From assembly GCA_964434165.1 (NCBI GenBank), contig CAYSUS010000029.1, forward strand, positions 1 through 64,000: DNA of 64,000 nt, in the 5' to 3' direction. The notes below the pieces were generated by a model. The model did no database searches, was not told the DNA's origin, and saw nothing but the letters and a program-made list of their open reading frames with translations. Shown piece by piece: positions 23,408-32,360 of this stretch (position 1 is its first letter; every line of letters starts with the position of its first letter). The stretch comes from CAYSUS01 sp964434165. Lineage in GTDB: Bacteria > Planctomycetota > Planctomycetia > Pirellulales > Thermoguttaceae. The translations under genes and the position numbers were made by a program.

Positions 23408-24949
23408 ATGCAGAACGCCCGCAGACCGTCGAACCCCCTGGCCCAATGGTGGACCCGTCCCTGCGGGGGGCGCGAGGTGTTGGCCATCTCGCTGCCCCTG
23501 GTCATCTCGATGGGCTCCTGGGCGGCGATGCACTTCTGCGACCGGGTGTTCCTCTCCTGGTATTCGCAGCAGGCCATGGCCGCCTCGCTGCCGGCGGGCG
23601 TCCTCTACTTCACGCTGCTTTGCCTGCCGCTGGGCGTGGCGATGTACGTCAACACGTTCGTGGCGCAGTACGTGGGGGCGGGCAGGCCCGAGCGGGTCGG
23701 GCTGGTCGTGTGGCAAGGGGTGCGCGTCGGCGCCCTGGTGGCCCCGTTGTACGTGGCCGCGATCCCGCTGGCCCCGCTCGTGTTCCGCGCGGCCGGCCAC
23801 GAGGCCGAGCTGGCCCAGCTCGAGACCCTCTACCTTCAGGTGCTCACCTTCGGCGCGGGGGCCTGGATCGCCGGGGGGGCCCTCTCGGCGTTCTTCACCG
23901 GACGGGGCGCGACCCGCGTGGTCATGGCCGTCGATAGCTCGGCGGCCCTTCTGAACATCGTGCTCGACTACGCCTGGATCTTCGGCCGCTTCGGGCTGCC
24001 GGCGATGGGCATCGAGGGGGCCGCCTGGGGCACGGTCGTGGCCAACTGGTTCCGGCTGGGCGTGTACCTCTGGCTGGTATTGCGACCGGCTTATCGCGAG
24101 CGCTACCAGATCGCCGCGGGCTTCCGGTTCGACCGCCCGCTGTTCCTGCGCCTGCTCCGCTACGGAGGGCCGAACGGCCTGCAACTGCTCGCCGAGGTGT
24201 CCGCCTTCACGCTGTTCATCCTCCTCGTGGGTCAGTTGGGCGAGCAGGCCATGGCCGCCACCACGGCCGCCTTCAACGTGAACAACTTCGCCTTCGTCCC
24301 CATGCTCGGCCTGGGGATGGGTCTGACCGCGATCGTCGGGCAGAAGCTCGGCGCCAATCGGCCGGATCTGGCCGCCCGGGCCACCTGGACGGCGCTGCTG
24401 ATGGCCTGGGCCTACATGGGCGCGATGGCCGCCTTGTACGTCTTCGCCCCCGACCTGTTCCTCCTCGGGCACAAGGCGGGGATGTCGGAAGCGGAGTACG
24501 CGGCGCTGCGGAGCACTACCGTCGTCCTCTTGCGCTTCGTGGCCGCGTACTGCCTGTTCGACGCCATGATCGTCGTCTTCGCCGGGGCCTTGAAAGGGGC
24601 CGGCGACATGCTGTTCATCTTCCTGACGAACGTGCTCATGGCGCCGCCGCTGGTGCTCTCGGTGTGGATCGGCGTCCGCTTCTTCGATCTCGGGCTCTAC
24701 TGGAGCTGGGTCTGCGTAACCGGCTGGGTCTGCGCCTTGGGCACCTGCTACGCCGCGAGGTTCCTCCAAGGGCGCTGGCGCACGATGCGCGTGATCGAGC
24801 ACGACGCCGGGGCCGAGGAGCTGCCTTCGCCGCCGCGCGAGCGGGTGCCGGGCGGCGACGGGGCCGCGCACACCGACGGGCTAGAGATCCTCGCGCCGCC
24901 CAGCCGCCGCGCCCGCCGCGGCGCGCCGGTCGAGGGAGAGAGCGCATAA
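23408..24949 (+). CDS. MATE family efflux transporter
   Basis: A 513-residue multidrug and toxic compound extrusion (MATE) protein with about twelve hydrophobic helices in two six-helix halves, each with the internal G/A-rich pattern (for example AMAASLPAGVLYFTLLCLPLG and MAATTAAFNVNNFAFVPMLGLGMG). The C-terminal ~45 residues are hydrophilic and charged (PSPPRERVPGGDG...). MATE proteins export small organic compounds using Na+ or H+ gradients. It follows the amidoligase cluster by 100 bases on the same strand, so export of that cluster's product is plausible but not shown. The ATG at 23408 (MQNARRPSN) is chosen; an ATG 30 bases upstream is possible. Confidence 0.9.
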   Translation: MQNARRPSNPLAQWWTRPCGGREVLAISLPLVISMGSWAAMHFCDRVFLSWYSQQAMAASLPAGVLYFTLLCLPLGVAMYVNTFVAQYVGAGRPERVGLVVWQGVRVGALVAPLYVAAIPLAPLVFRAAGHEAELAQLETLYLQVLTFGAGAWIAGGALSAFFTGRGATRVVMAVDSSAALLNIVLDYAWIFGRFGLPAMGIEGAAWGTVVANWFRLGVYLWLVLRPAYRERYQIAAGFRFDRPLFLRLLRYGGPNGLQLLAEVSAFTLFILLVGQLGEQAMAATTAAFNVNNFAFVPMLGLGMGLTAIVGQKLGANRPDLAARATWTALLMAWAYMGAMAALYVFAPDLFLLGHKAGMSEAEYAALRSTTVVLLRFVAAYCLFDAMIVVFAGALKGAGDMLFIFLTNVLMAPPLVLSVWIGVRFFDLGLYWSWVCVTGWVCALGTCYAARFLQGRWRTMRVIEHDAGAEELPSPPRERVPGGDGAAHTDGLEILAPPSRRARRGAPVEGESA

Positions 24950-24964
24950 GAGGCCGCGCCCCCC

Positions 24965-25423
24965 ATGCACGAGTACTTCATGCAACTGGCGCTGGACGAG
25001 GCCCGGCAGGCCATGGCCGAGGAGGAGGTGCCGGTCGGCGCGGTGATCGTGCGCGAGGGGCAGGTGGTCGCCCAGGCGCACAACCAGCGCGAGCAGCTTC
25101 GCGATCCCACGGCCCACGCCGAGATGATCGCCATCACCCAGGCGGCGGCCGCGTGCAATGCGTGGCGCTTGGAGGACTGCACGCTGTACGCGACGCTGGA
25201 GCCCTGCCCGATGTGCGCCGGGGCGATCCTCCAGGCCCGCATCCCCGTGGTCGTCTATGGCGCGGCCGACCCCAAGGCCGGGGCCGTCCAGTCGCTCTAC
25301 CGGATGCTGGACGACGGCCGGCTGAACCACCGTTGCCTGGTGTTTTCCGGCGTGCTGGCCGACGAGTGCGGCCGGGTGCTCACGGAGTTCTTCCGGCAGC
25401 AGCGGCGGCTGGGGAAGAAGTAG
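24965..25423 (+). CDS. tadA: tRNA adenosine(34) deaminase
   Basis: A 152-residue zinc deaminase that converts A34 to inosine in tRNA-Arg(ACG). The zinc-site motif is complete: H51-A-E53 (proton shuttle E53) and PC81-P-M-C84. GAVIVREG and AHNQRE around residues 25-42 and the C-terminal LTEFFRQQRR helix match TadA more closely than cytidine deaminases. The gene lies 15 bases after the MATE gene on the same strand and is probably read from the same transcript, although there is no functional link. A good promoter for the next gene begins 16 bases after its stop. Confidence 0.95.
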   Translation: MHEYFMQLALDEARQAMAEEEVPVGAVIVREGQVVAQAHNQREQLRDPTAHAEMIAITQAAAACNAWRLEDCTLYATLEPCPMCAGAILQARIPVVVYGAADPKAGAVQSLYRMLDDGRLNHRCLVFSGVLADECGRVLTEFFRQQRRLGKK

Positions 25424-25438
25424 CGACCGGTCCGTTTC

Positions 25439-25468
25439 TTGACACGCCACGCCCAGCCAACGGATAAT
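25439..25468 (+). promoter_or_regulatory. Sigma-70-type promoter for the Gfo/Idh/MocA gene
   Basis: TTGACA (25439-25444), an 18-base spacer and GATAAT (25463-25468, 5/6 match) sit 48 bases upstream of the oxidoreductase start. This is one of the clearest consensus promoters in the window. Confidence 0.6.
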
Positions 25469-25515
25469 CGGCGATTGCTGCCGATCCCCCCTTCCCCCTC
25501 AGGAGCCACGCCGCC

Positions 25516-26883
25516 ATGCCGCCTCTCAACCGCCGCGAGTTCCTCGACCGCTCGAAGAAGACCACCCTGGGAATGGCCGCCGGCGTGACCCTCCTGGCCG
25601 ACGCCGGCAGCGCGCGCGGGGCCCCGGCCGCCGACAAGGTTGTCCTCGCCGCGGTGGGCGTGCGCGGCCGCGGCTCGCACCTGGCCACGGGCTTCCTCCA
25701 GCGCGGCGACTGCGAGTACGCCTACGTGTGCGATCCCGACACGCGGCTGTTCGAGTCGCGGGCCAAGCGGATCGCCGAGCAGCAAGGGGGCAAAAAGCCC
25801 AAGTGCGTCGCCGACATGCGCGAGGCCCTGGACGACAAGTCGGTCACGGCCATCATCTCCGCCACGCCTGACCACTGGCACGCCCTGTCCACGGTCTGGG
25901 CCTGCCAGGCGGGCAAGGACGTGTACGTCGAGAAGCCGGCCACCCACAACTGCTGGGAGGGCCAGAAGATGGTCGAGGCCGCGCGCAAGAACCAGCGGAT
26001 CGTCCAGATCGGCACGCAGAACCGCTCCGCGAGGTACAACATGGCTGCGCGCGAGTACATTAAGGAGGGCAAGCTCGGCGACGTGCACATGGTCCGCGTG
26101 TGCAACATGAAGTTCTGGGGCAACCGCGCGGCGGTGCCGGACAGCGATCCGCCGGAGGGCATGAAGTGGGATATCTGGACAGGCCCGGCGCCGGAGCACC
26201 GCTACAACGCGGCCCACCACAACTACTGGCACCACCACTGGCGCTACTCGGGCGGCGACATCGCCAACGACGCCAGCCACCAGATCGACCTCGCCCGCTG
26301 GCTCGTCGGCGCGGAGCATCCCAAGACGGTCTATTCGACCGGCGGGCGCTGGGACAGCGAGGGCGTGGCCGAAACGCCCGACACCCAGGTCGCCGTATGG
26401 GAATACCACAAGATGCTCATGGTCTTCGAGCTGACGCTCTACACCCCGTACATGCTGAAGATCTCGCCGCAGATCCGCGACTCGCTCACCGACTACCCGT
26501 ACTGGCCCCAGTGCGCCACGCACATCGAGATCTACGGGTCCAACGGCGTGATGTACGTGGGCCGGCACGGCGGCGGCTGGCAGGTCTTCGACCGGCCCAA
26601 GCGCGAGGTGCCCCAGGTGGTGGCCGAGCACAACGACGGCTTCCCCGACCCGGAGCACAAGGAGAACTTCATCCAGTCGATCCGCACGCGCAAGCTCCCC
26701 AGCGCCGACGTGCGCGAAGGGCACCTCACCGCCCTGTTGATCCACTACGCCAACATCAGCTACCGCCTGGGCGGCGAGAAGCTGTCCATCGACGCCCAGA
26801 CCGAGCATGTCAAGGACAACCCCGAGGCGATGAAGCTGTTCAAGCGGTCGTACCGCAAGCCGTACGTGATTGAGGAGGGGTGA
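25516..26883 (+). CDS. Gfo/Idh/MocA family oxidoreductase, Tat-exported
   Basis: A 455-residue NAD(P)-dependent oxidoreductase of the Gfo/Idh/MocA family. The N-terminus (NRREFLDRSKKTTLGMAAGVTLLADAG) is a twin-arginine signal, typical for the planctomycete members that act in the periplasm with bound cofactor. The nucleotide-binding fold starts at VLAAVGVRGRGSH, and VYVEKPATHN contains the family EKP lysine. HHNYWHHHWRYSGGDIANDASHQIDLARW carries the conserved D/H-x-x-D/H region of the C-terminal domain. The substrate is likely a sugar or inositol derivative, but none can be assigned. It has its own consensus promoter. A second family member lies at 42984-44351. Confidence 0.92.
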   Translation: MPPLNRREFLDRSKKTTLGMAAGVTLLADAGSARGAPAADKVVLAAVGVRGRGSHLATGFLQRGDCEYAYVCDPDTRLFESRAKRIAEQQGGKKPKCVADMREALDDKSVTAIISATPDHWHALSTVWACQAGKDVYVEKPATHNCWEGQKMVEAARKNQRIVQIGTQNRSARYNMAAREYIKEGKLGDVHMVRVCNMKFWGNRAAVPDSDPPEGMKWDIWTGPAPEHRYNAAHHNYWHHHWRYSGGDIANDASHQIDLARWLVGAEHPKTVYSTGGRWDSEGVAETPDTQVAVWEYHKMLMVFELTLYTPYMLKISPQIRDSLTDYPYWPQCATHIEIYGSNGVMYVGRHGGGWQVFDRPKREVPQVVAEHNDGFPDPEHKENFIQSIRTRKLPSADVREGHLTALLIHYANISYRLGGEKLSIDAQTEHVKDNPEAMKLFKRSYRKPYVIEEG

Positions 26884-27001
26884 GTGGTGAGCGGGGGCGA
26901 TTGGGGCGGCGGCGGGCGGTGTGCGGCCCTGGGGGGGCGCGGGGCTTGTTGACCGCGCCGCGCAGACCGGGTAGCGTAGCCCCTTTTTCCACGGCCGCCC
27001 C

Positions 27002-27517
27002 ATGCCCGAAGCCTTCCAGATCGTTCAGTCGTTCGTGGCCCCGGTGGTGATGATCTCGGCCAACGGGCTGTTGTGTCTGGCGTTCTACAACCGGCTGGCG
27101 GCCGTGGTCCACCGCGTGCGGGAGATCAACCGGGAGCGGTTCGACCTGGAGACGCGCCTGGCCGGCGACGGGCAGAAGGCCGACGCGGCCGGGGCCGCCC
27201 GGATCAAGGCCCGCATCGACACCCTCCACGAGTTGGGCCACCGCCTGTTCGACCGCGTGAAGCTGATCCGCGACTCGCTCGTGTGCCTTCTGATCTCGGT
27301 GCTGTTCATGCTGGGCTGCTCGCTGGCCCTGGGGCTGGCGGCCCTGTCGGTCGTGGCGAGCTGGTTCGCCCTGGGCGGATTCGTGCTGGGGACCGTGGCG
27401 ACCGGGGCCGGCACCGCATTCGCCCTGTGGGAGCTCCGCGTATCGCTTGATCCGCTTCTGTTCGAGCACGCGATGCTCGAGCTGATGCCCGACGAGAAGG
27501 AGGACCTCGCGGAGTAG
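27002..27517 (+). CDS. DUF2721 family membrane protein
   Basis: A 171-residue protein matching the DUF2721 family by its opening (VAPVVMISANGLLCLAFYNRLAAVVHRVREINRER). Three transmembrane helices are visible: about 8-28, 97-117 and 119-140. A cytoplasmic, charged helical segment between helices 1 and 2 (about 35-90) may form a coiled coil. The function of the family is unknown. The gene converges on the hybrid sensor kinase, with four bases between the two stop codons. Confidence 0.85.
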   Translation: MPEAFQIVQSFVAPVVMISANGLLCLAFYNRLAAVVHRVREINRERFDLETRLAGDGQKADAAGAARIKARIDTLHELGHRLFDRVKLIRDSLVCLLISVLFMLGCSLALGLAALSVVASWFALGGFVLGTVATGAGTAFALWELRVSLDPLLFEHAMLELMPDEKEDLAE

Positions 27518-27521
27518 CCGG

Positions 27522-30380
27522 TCAGGGCGTGCTCGGCTCGACCTCCGCAACGTGATCCGGCGCGTCCACGGCTTTCGCGCGGGCCGCGAACGAGGCGACG
27601 GTCTCGATCAGGCGGACACGGTCGACGGGCTTGGAGATGAACGCGTCGCAGCCGAGGTCGAGGCACCGCTGCTTCTCGTGGCTCATCGCATGCGCCGTCA
27701 GGGCGAGAACGGGCCGCCGGTAGCCTGCCTTGCGCAACCGGCGCGTGGCCTCGTAGCCGTCCATGACGGGCATCTGCATGTCCATCAGGACCACGTCGAA
27801 GGCCGACCCGCCCGGCGCCGCCGGGTCGCCGGAATCGCCGCCGCCGAGCAGCAGGTCGAGTGCTGTTCGGCCGTCGCCCGCCACCGTCACCCGGGCCCCT
27901 GCCCGCTCCAGGAAGAAGCGGATCAGCCGCTGGTTGTCCGGACCGTCCTCGGCAAGCAGGACCCGGCAGTCCAGGCCCGTCGCGTCGGCGGGGCGCGGGC
28001 GGTCGCCGGCCGCGCCGCGGCCCGTGAGATCGAGGCCGCTGAGCATCGCGACCCCTTCCAGCGGACCGGGCGGCAGGCTCAAGCGGAACGTGCTGCCTCG
28101 GGCCGGCGCGCTGGTGACGGTGATGTCGCCTTCCAGCAGCCGGGCCAGGCGACGGCTGATGGCCAGGCCCAGCCCCGTGCCTCCGAAGCGGCGGCAGGTG
28201 GAAGTGTCGCCTTGCGAGAAGGGCTGAAACAAACGCCCTAACTGTTCCGGCGTCATGCCGATGCCGGTATCGATCACGTCGAAGAGCAGCCTCGCGCCGT
28301 CGGCGCCCTGCCCTTCGAGACGGACTTCGATCCGCACGGACCCGTTCTCCGTGAACTTCACGGCGTTTCCGACGAGGTTGACGAGAATCTGCTTGAGCCG
28401 AGCCGGGTCGGTTCGGATTCGCTGGGGGACCGGGGCCGGGCAGGCCACCTGCAGAGGCACCCCCTTGGCCGAGGCGCGGACCTGCATCAACTCCCGCACG
28501 TCGTTCAGCAGGTCGGGCAGCGAGCAGTCGAGCAGGTGAATTCCCATGCGGCCCGCCTCGATCTTCGAAAGATCGAGGATGTCGTTGATCAACCGCAGCA
28601 GGTACTCCCCGTTGCGGCGGATCGTCTCGGCGGCCTCGACCGCCTCGGGCTGCGAGACCGTATCGAGAAGGACCTCGGAGAAGCCCAGGATGGCGGTCAT
28701 CGGCGTGCGGATCTCGTGGCTCATGTTCGCCAGGAAGGCGCTCTTCGCCCGACTGGCCGACTCGGCCATCTCGCCGAACTCGGTGAGGGACTGGTTAGCC
28801 GAGGCCAGGGCCTCGACATAGCCCTGCATCTCCGCCTCGATCCGCTTGCGGTCGGAGATGTCGGTGGCCACGCCTACCAGCCCCGCCACCTTCCCCACGC
28901 GATCGCAGAACGTGGCCTTGTGGAACAGGACATCGCGCTGGAAGTCCTCGTTACCCAGGACGAACTCGTACACCTGCGTGCCGCATGCATCGAGCAGCTC
29001 GCGATCCTGCTCGGCGTAGCGGTCGGCCATCTCCTTGGGGTACAGCTCGTGGACCGTGCGTCCCACGAGGTCTTCGGGCCGCTTGCCCAGCCACTGGGCC
29101 ATCGTGTTGTTGCAGCCGAGGTAGCGGCCCTCGCGGTCCTTGTAGAAGATGCCGCTGGGAATCGTGTTCAGCAGGGTCTCCAGGAATCGGAGCTGATCCT
29201 CCCGCGCTTGCTCCAGGCGCTTGCGCTCGGTGATCTCCAGCGCCGCATGGACGATCCCTACCACGTTGCCCGCGTCGTCGCGGACCGGATTGCTTTGCGT
29301 GACCCACACACGGCCGTCGGGCGTGGTGACCTCGTCGCGCTGCACCTTGCCGGTGTCGCGCGCCCGCACGGCAGGACAGCCGGGGCAGGGCGCGTCGCGG
29401 CCCTGGATCACGTCGTAGCAGTGCCGACCCCGCAACTCGTCCCGCGGGACGTCGAACGCGCTGCCCATGCGCGCGTTCGTCCAGATGATCCGCATCTGGG
29501 GGTCCACGAACTCGATCACCACTTCGGAAAGGCCGTCGAGGATCGCCGTCATCTGGCGCTCGGTGGCGCGAAGCGACCTCTCCGTTTCCCAGCGCTGGCC
29601 GATCTCCCGTTCCAGCTGCTCGTTGGCCTGCTCCAGCTCCTCGTTCGCCCGCGTCAGCTCGATGGTCCGCTGCTCGACGAGCTCCTCCAGCTGCTCGCTG
29701 TGCCGGCGAAGCTGTTCCTCCAGGGCCCGGAAATGCGTGACGTCGCGGACGAACTCGGTGACGCCCACTACCTGGCCGTCGGCGCTTTTCACCGGGTAGG
29801 CCGTCAACTCGAACCAGCCCTCCGGTTCCTCCTCGGACGGGTAAGGCACCAAGGCCGACTCCCGCCCGCCGGAACGGATCGCCTTGATCGACGGGCACCA
29901 CGGGCAGGGCTGCGACCGCCTCTGAAAGGCCTCATAGCACGCGCGGCCGACCAGCGGGGTCTCGGCCGCGTACATCTGGTCGAGAGCCCGGTTGGTCTTG
30001 ATGACGGTCAGGTCGGGGCTCAGCACGCTCAGCCCGTCCGGACAGGCCTGGAACACGCTCTGGAGGAACTCGCGGCCGCTTCGCTGCGCCTGCTCGGCAC
30101 GACGGAGCGAGCCAAGGAACGGTCCGATCGAGGCGATCCCCACGAGCATCAGGGCGGAGATCGCCAGCGCGATCAGCTCGGCCGACAGGTTGCCCCGGTA
30201 GGCCGAGGTCGAGGAGAGAAGCATCGCCAGGGTGACGCTGCGGCGCACGGCCATCATGGCGATCGCCGCGGACAGGGCGACCCAGGCCAGCCTCCAGCCG
30301 CTCACGCGGACCAGCCGGATCGCCAGCGCCGCGGTGATCACCTGAACAAGCGTTGAGGCAGCCAGGATCGCTGGGACCAT
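27522..30380 (-). CDS. Hybrid sensor histidine kinase with three PAS domains and a receiver
   Basis: A 952-residue membrane hybrid kinase. About three N-terminal helices (within residues 1-92) are followed by PAS1 (about 105-225), a coiled coil (about 225-285, ELEQANEQLEREI), PAS2 (about 285-400), PAS3 (about 405-520) and the HisKA domain with phospho-acceptor H555 in FLANMSHEIRTPM. The HATPase domain (about 655-775) carries NAVKFTENGS, DTGIGM and FGGTGLGLAIS. A C-terminal receiver (about 815-935) has acceptor D867 in VLMDMQMPVMDG. PAS1 and PAS2 each carry a CY-x(8-9)-PCPxCP cysteine motif, suggestive of metal or redox sensing. No Hpt or output gene is adjacent. The ATG has GAGGAG just upstream with short spacing. 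Confidence 0.93.
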   Translation of the reverse strand: MVPAILAASTLVQVITAALAIRLVRVSGWRLAWVALSAAIAMMAVRRSVTLAMLLSSTSAYRGNLSAELIALAISALMLVGIASIGPFLGSLRRAEQAQRSGREFLQSVFQACPDGLSVLSPDLTVIKTNRALDQMYAAETPLVGRACYEAFQRRSQPCPWCPSIKAIRSGGRESALVPYPSEEEPEGWFELTAYPVKSADGQVVGVTEFVRDVTHFRALEEQLRRHSEQLEELVEQRTIELTRANEELEQANEQLEREIGQRWETERSLRATERQMTAILDGLSEVVIEFVDPQMRIIWTNARMGSAFDVPRDELRGRHCYDVIQGRDAPCPGCPAVRARDTGKVQRDEVTTPDGRVWVTQSNPVRDDAGNVVGIVHAALEITERKRLEQAREDQLRFLETLLNTIPSGIFYKDREGRYLGCNNTMAQWLGKRPEDLVGRTVHELYPKEMADRYAEQDRELLDACGTQVYEFVLGNEDFQRDVLFHKATFCDRVGKVAGLVGVATDISDRKRIEAEMQGYVEALASANQSLTEFGEMAESASRAKSAFLANMSHEIRTPMTAILGFSEVLLDTVSQPEAVEAAETIRRNGEYLLRLINDILDLSKIEAGRMGIHLLDCSLPDLLNDVRELMQVRASAKGVPLQVACPAPVPQRIRTDPARLKQILVNLVGNAVKFTENGSVRIEVRLEGQGADGARLLFDVIDTGIGMTPEQLGRLFQPFSQGDTSTCRRFGGTGLGLAISRRLARLLEGDITVTSAPARGSTFRLSLPPGPLEGVAMLSGLDLTGRGAAGDRPRPADATGLDCRVLLAEDGPDNQRLIRFFLERAGARVTVAGDGRTALDLLLGGGDSGDPAAPGGSAFDVVLMDMQMPVMDGYEATRRLRKAGYRRPVLALTAHAMSHEKQRCLDLGCDAFISKPVDRVRLIETVASFAARAKAVDAPDHVAEVEPSTP

Positions 30381-30916
30381 GATCTCCTCGGCGGCTTGCC
30401 CCTGGCCCAGGACGGCGACCTGAGGGGACCGAGCCGCGGTGCCGTGGCAGGGCTGCCGGCAGGCGGGGTTGGTTGTCGTCCTCCTGGCCTCGCAGAGCCG
30501 CAGCGGGGCGGCGGGAAAGGGGATAAACCGCCGCCCCGCGCGGCCAGCTCCACGGACTTGTCGAAGACGCAGGAGCCGGGTACAGCGCGAGCGTCTTCTT
30601 CACGTATATAACCCATCCGAACCTGGAAGGCGTGGCGTTTTGCCGTCAAGGGCGACTCTGCGACATCTACACGATTTAAGTTGAGCGCGCATTGCGCCAC
30701 CCTCGATGCGCCAGGTCGCTGCCTTCCGCGGCCCAACCGTCCCGGCCGAAGTGAACGGGGCGCGCGAATGGCGACGCGCTGAGCGAGCATGAAGACCGCC
30801 GCGAGCGGGCTTGCGCCCCTGGGGACGCACGGGCCGCTAGGCTTTCTGGCGAATGCGCGGCCCAACCAGGCGGAACCTGGGCCAAACGGGAGGCGCGACA
30901 CGCCGCTCGCGGACCC
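30381..30916. other. Intergenic region between two kinase transcripts
   Basis: These 536 bases between minus-strand kinase genes show no believable coding sequence. They hold a perfect GC-rich 12-bp stem (30503-30539) and an AT-rich patch GTATATAAC (about 30604-30612) that could include a minus-strand -10 for the hybrid kinase. Confidence 0.5.
30503..30539 (-). terminator. GC-rich hairpin, possible terminator-like stem
   Basis: GCGGGGCGGCGG and CCGCCGCCCCGC form a perfect 12-bp stem around a 13-base loop (GAAAGGGGATAAA). It lies downstream of the minus-strand sensor kinase (30917-31606) and upstream of the hybrid kinase. No U-tract follows on either strand, so it may pause transcription or protect RNA ends, not terminate on its own. 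Confidence 0.4.
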
Positions 30917-31606
30917 CTACCCCAGCGGCAGATCGACGCGGACCTGTGTGCCCTGGCCGGGCTCGCTGGCGATCTCCGCGGTGCCGCCGAACGCCTCTGC
31001 CCGCCTGCGAATCCCCCGCAGACCGAACCGACCGCGTTGGTCGGCGTCCGGCTGGAAACCGACGCCCCAGTCCTGGACCCCAAGCTCGAGGCGATCGCCG
31101 CGACGAGCGATCTCGACGCGGATTCTGGGGCTGCGGCTGTGGCGGCAGGCGTTGAGAAGGGCCTCGCGCACGATCTGGAAGGCGGCCGTCGCCAGCGGCG
31201 CGGCGATGGGTTCCTCGCCCAGGTCGTGGATCAGCTCGATGGTCCGCTCGTCGCGGCGATCGATTTCGTCGATCAGTTGGCCCAGCCCCGCAACCAGACC
31301 CTCGCCGCAGGGCACGCTTGGCCCGAGTCCCTGCATCAGGCGTCGGGTCTCCGAGGCCCCCCGGTCGAGCATCTCCCGCGCGGTCCGCCAGGCCGATTCG
31401 GCCTGGTCGGGGTCGCGGGTCCGAAGCAGCTCGAAGCGGCCCATGCTCATCATGGCGGCCGAGAGGTATTGCGAGATCCGATCGTGGATTTCGCACGCGA
31501 TCAACTCGCGCTCGCGCTGCAGCAAGGCGACCTGCTCGCGGAGCCGCTGCACCTCGCCGTCGTCGCTGGTAAGCGGCTCCCGACTCGTCCTGTAGTCGGC
31601 AATCAT
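30917..31606 (-). CDS. NarL-type sensor histidine kinase (HisKA_3), soluble
   Basis: A 229-residue cytoplasmic kinase without membrane helices. The N-terminal coiled coil (EVQRLREQVALLQRERE) leads into a HisKA_3 dimerisation segment with the phosphorylatable histidine in ERELIACEIHDRISQYL. The C-terminal HATPase (about 130-229) has REALLNACRHSRSP (N-box), VQDWGVGFQP (G1) and FGLRGIRRRAEAFGG (G2). The start ATG lies one base after the stop of the upstream response regulator gene (TGA-C-ATG), so the two are coupled and likely partner. The input signal must come from protein contact or a separate sensor. Confidence 0.88.
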   Translation of the reverse strand: MIADYRTSREPLTSDDGEVQRLREQVALLQRERELIACEIHDRISQYLSAAMMSMGRFELLRTRDPDQAESAWRTAREMLDRGASETRRLMQGLGPSVPCGEGLVAGLGQLIDEIDRRDERTIELIHDLGEEPIAAPLATAAFQIVREALLNACRHSRSPRIRVEIARRGDRLELGVQDWGVGFQPDADQRGRFGLRGIRRRAEAFGGTAEIASEPGQGTQVRVDLPLG

Positions 31607-31607
31607 G

Positions 31608-32360
31608 TCAAGCGTCTCGCAGGGCCATCTGACGGGCTTCAAATGCGCGTGGCCTGCCCCCGCAGGTGCGCCGGCGATCCTCGCCATCACCGTCGGCCGT
31701 GAACGGGCCGGCCGCGATCCCTGGCCGATCCGCCTGTGCCAGCTCCCGTTCCGCCTCGAGCTCCGCCACCATGCGGGCCAGCTCGATCACCGAGGCGGCC
31801 CCCGTCTTCTCCAGGATCGAGGCGCGAACGCGATCCACCGTGCGATGGCTGACGCGGAGCCGCGAGGCAATCCGCTTGTTCGGTTCCCCGTGGAGCATCA
31901 TCTGAAGCACCCGATGCTCGCGGGGATCGAAGGCATCAAGACCCCGGGCCAGCGCCGCGAGCCGGCCGGATCGGACACGCGCCCTCCGGTCCGCGTCCAG
32001 GGCCGCACGGATCGACTCGACCAGGCGCGACGGGTCGGGCGGCTTCTCCAGCAGCGTCACCGCGCCGGCCTCCATCACGCGGACCGCCGTGCGCACGTCG
32101 GCATACGCGGTGACGAAGATGATCGGCGGCACGGGACCGGTCTGGACAAGCCGCTGTTGAAGCTCGGCCCCCGACATCCCCGAAAGCCGCAGGTCCAGCA
32201 CGAGGCAGCCCGGAGTCGCGCCGTTCCACTGCGCGAGGAACTCCTCGGCCGAGGCGAACGACTCCGAGTCCGCGCCGAGCGAGGCGGCCAGGGCCGCGAT
32301 GCTGCGGCGGGCCCCGGCGTCGTCATCGACAATGAACACCGTGCCGGACTGCACATCCAC
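31608..32360 (-). CDS. FixJ-family response regulator (receiver plus LuxR-type HTH)
   Basis: A 250-residue regulator. The receiver domain (about 7-120) has acidic pocket VDDD, phospho-acceptor D56 in CLVLDLRLSG, the switch threonine in IFVTAYAD and the conserved lysine in LLEKPPD. The C-terminal LuxR-type HTH (about 140-200) reads HRVLQMMLHGEPNKRIASRLRVSHRTVDRVRASIL, the FixJ/NarL DNA-binding pattern. About 40 further residues trail the HTH. The start is probably GTG at 32360 (or GTG at 32354), preceded by GGGGAAG; a longer upstream reading is basic low-complexity sequence. It is coupled to the soluble NarL-type kinase directly downstream. Confidence 0.87.
   Translation of the reverse strand: MDVQSGTVFIVDDDAGARRSIAALAASLGADSESFASAEEFLAQWNGATPGCLVLDLRLSGMSGAELQQRLVQTGPVPPIIFVTAYADVRTAVRVMEAGAVTLLEKPPDPSRLVESIRAALDADRRARVRSGRLAALARGLDAFDPREHRVLQMMLHGEPNKRIASRLRVSHRTVDRVRASILEKTGAASVIELARMVAELEAERELAQADRPGIAAGPFTADGDGEDRRRTCGGRPRAFEARQMALRDA

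Noticed and set aside
25297..27003. Minus-strand frame of about 570 codons opposite tadA and the oxidoreductase
   Set aside because: It spans two real genes and a consensus promoter. Composition is Val/His/Arg-rich shadow.
28536..30356. Plus-strand open frame of about 600 codons opposite the hybrid kinase
   Set aside because: The minus strand encodes clear PAS, HisKA, HATPase and receiver domains. The plus-strand product is His/Leu/Arg-rich shadow sequence.
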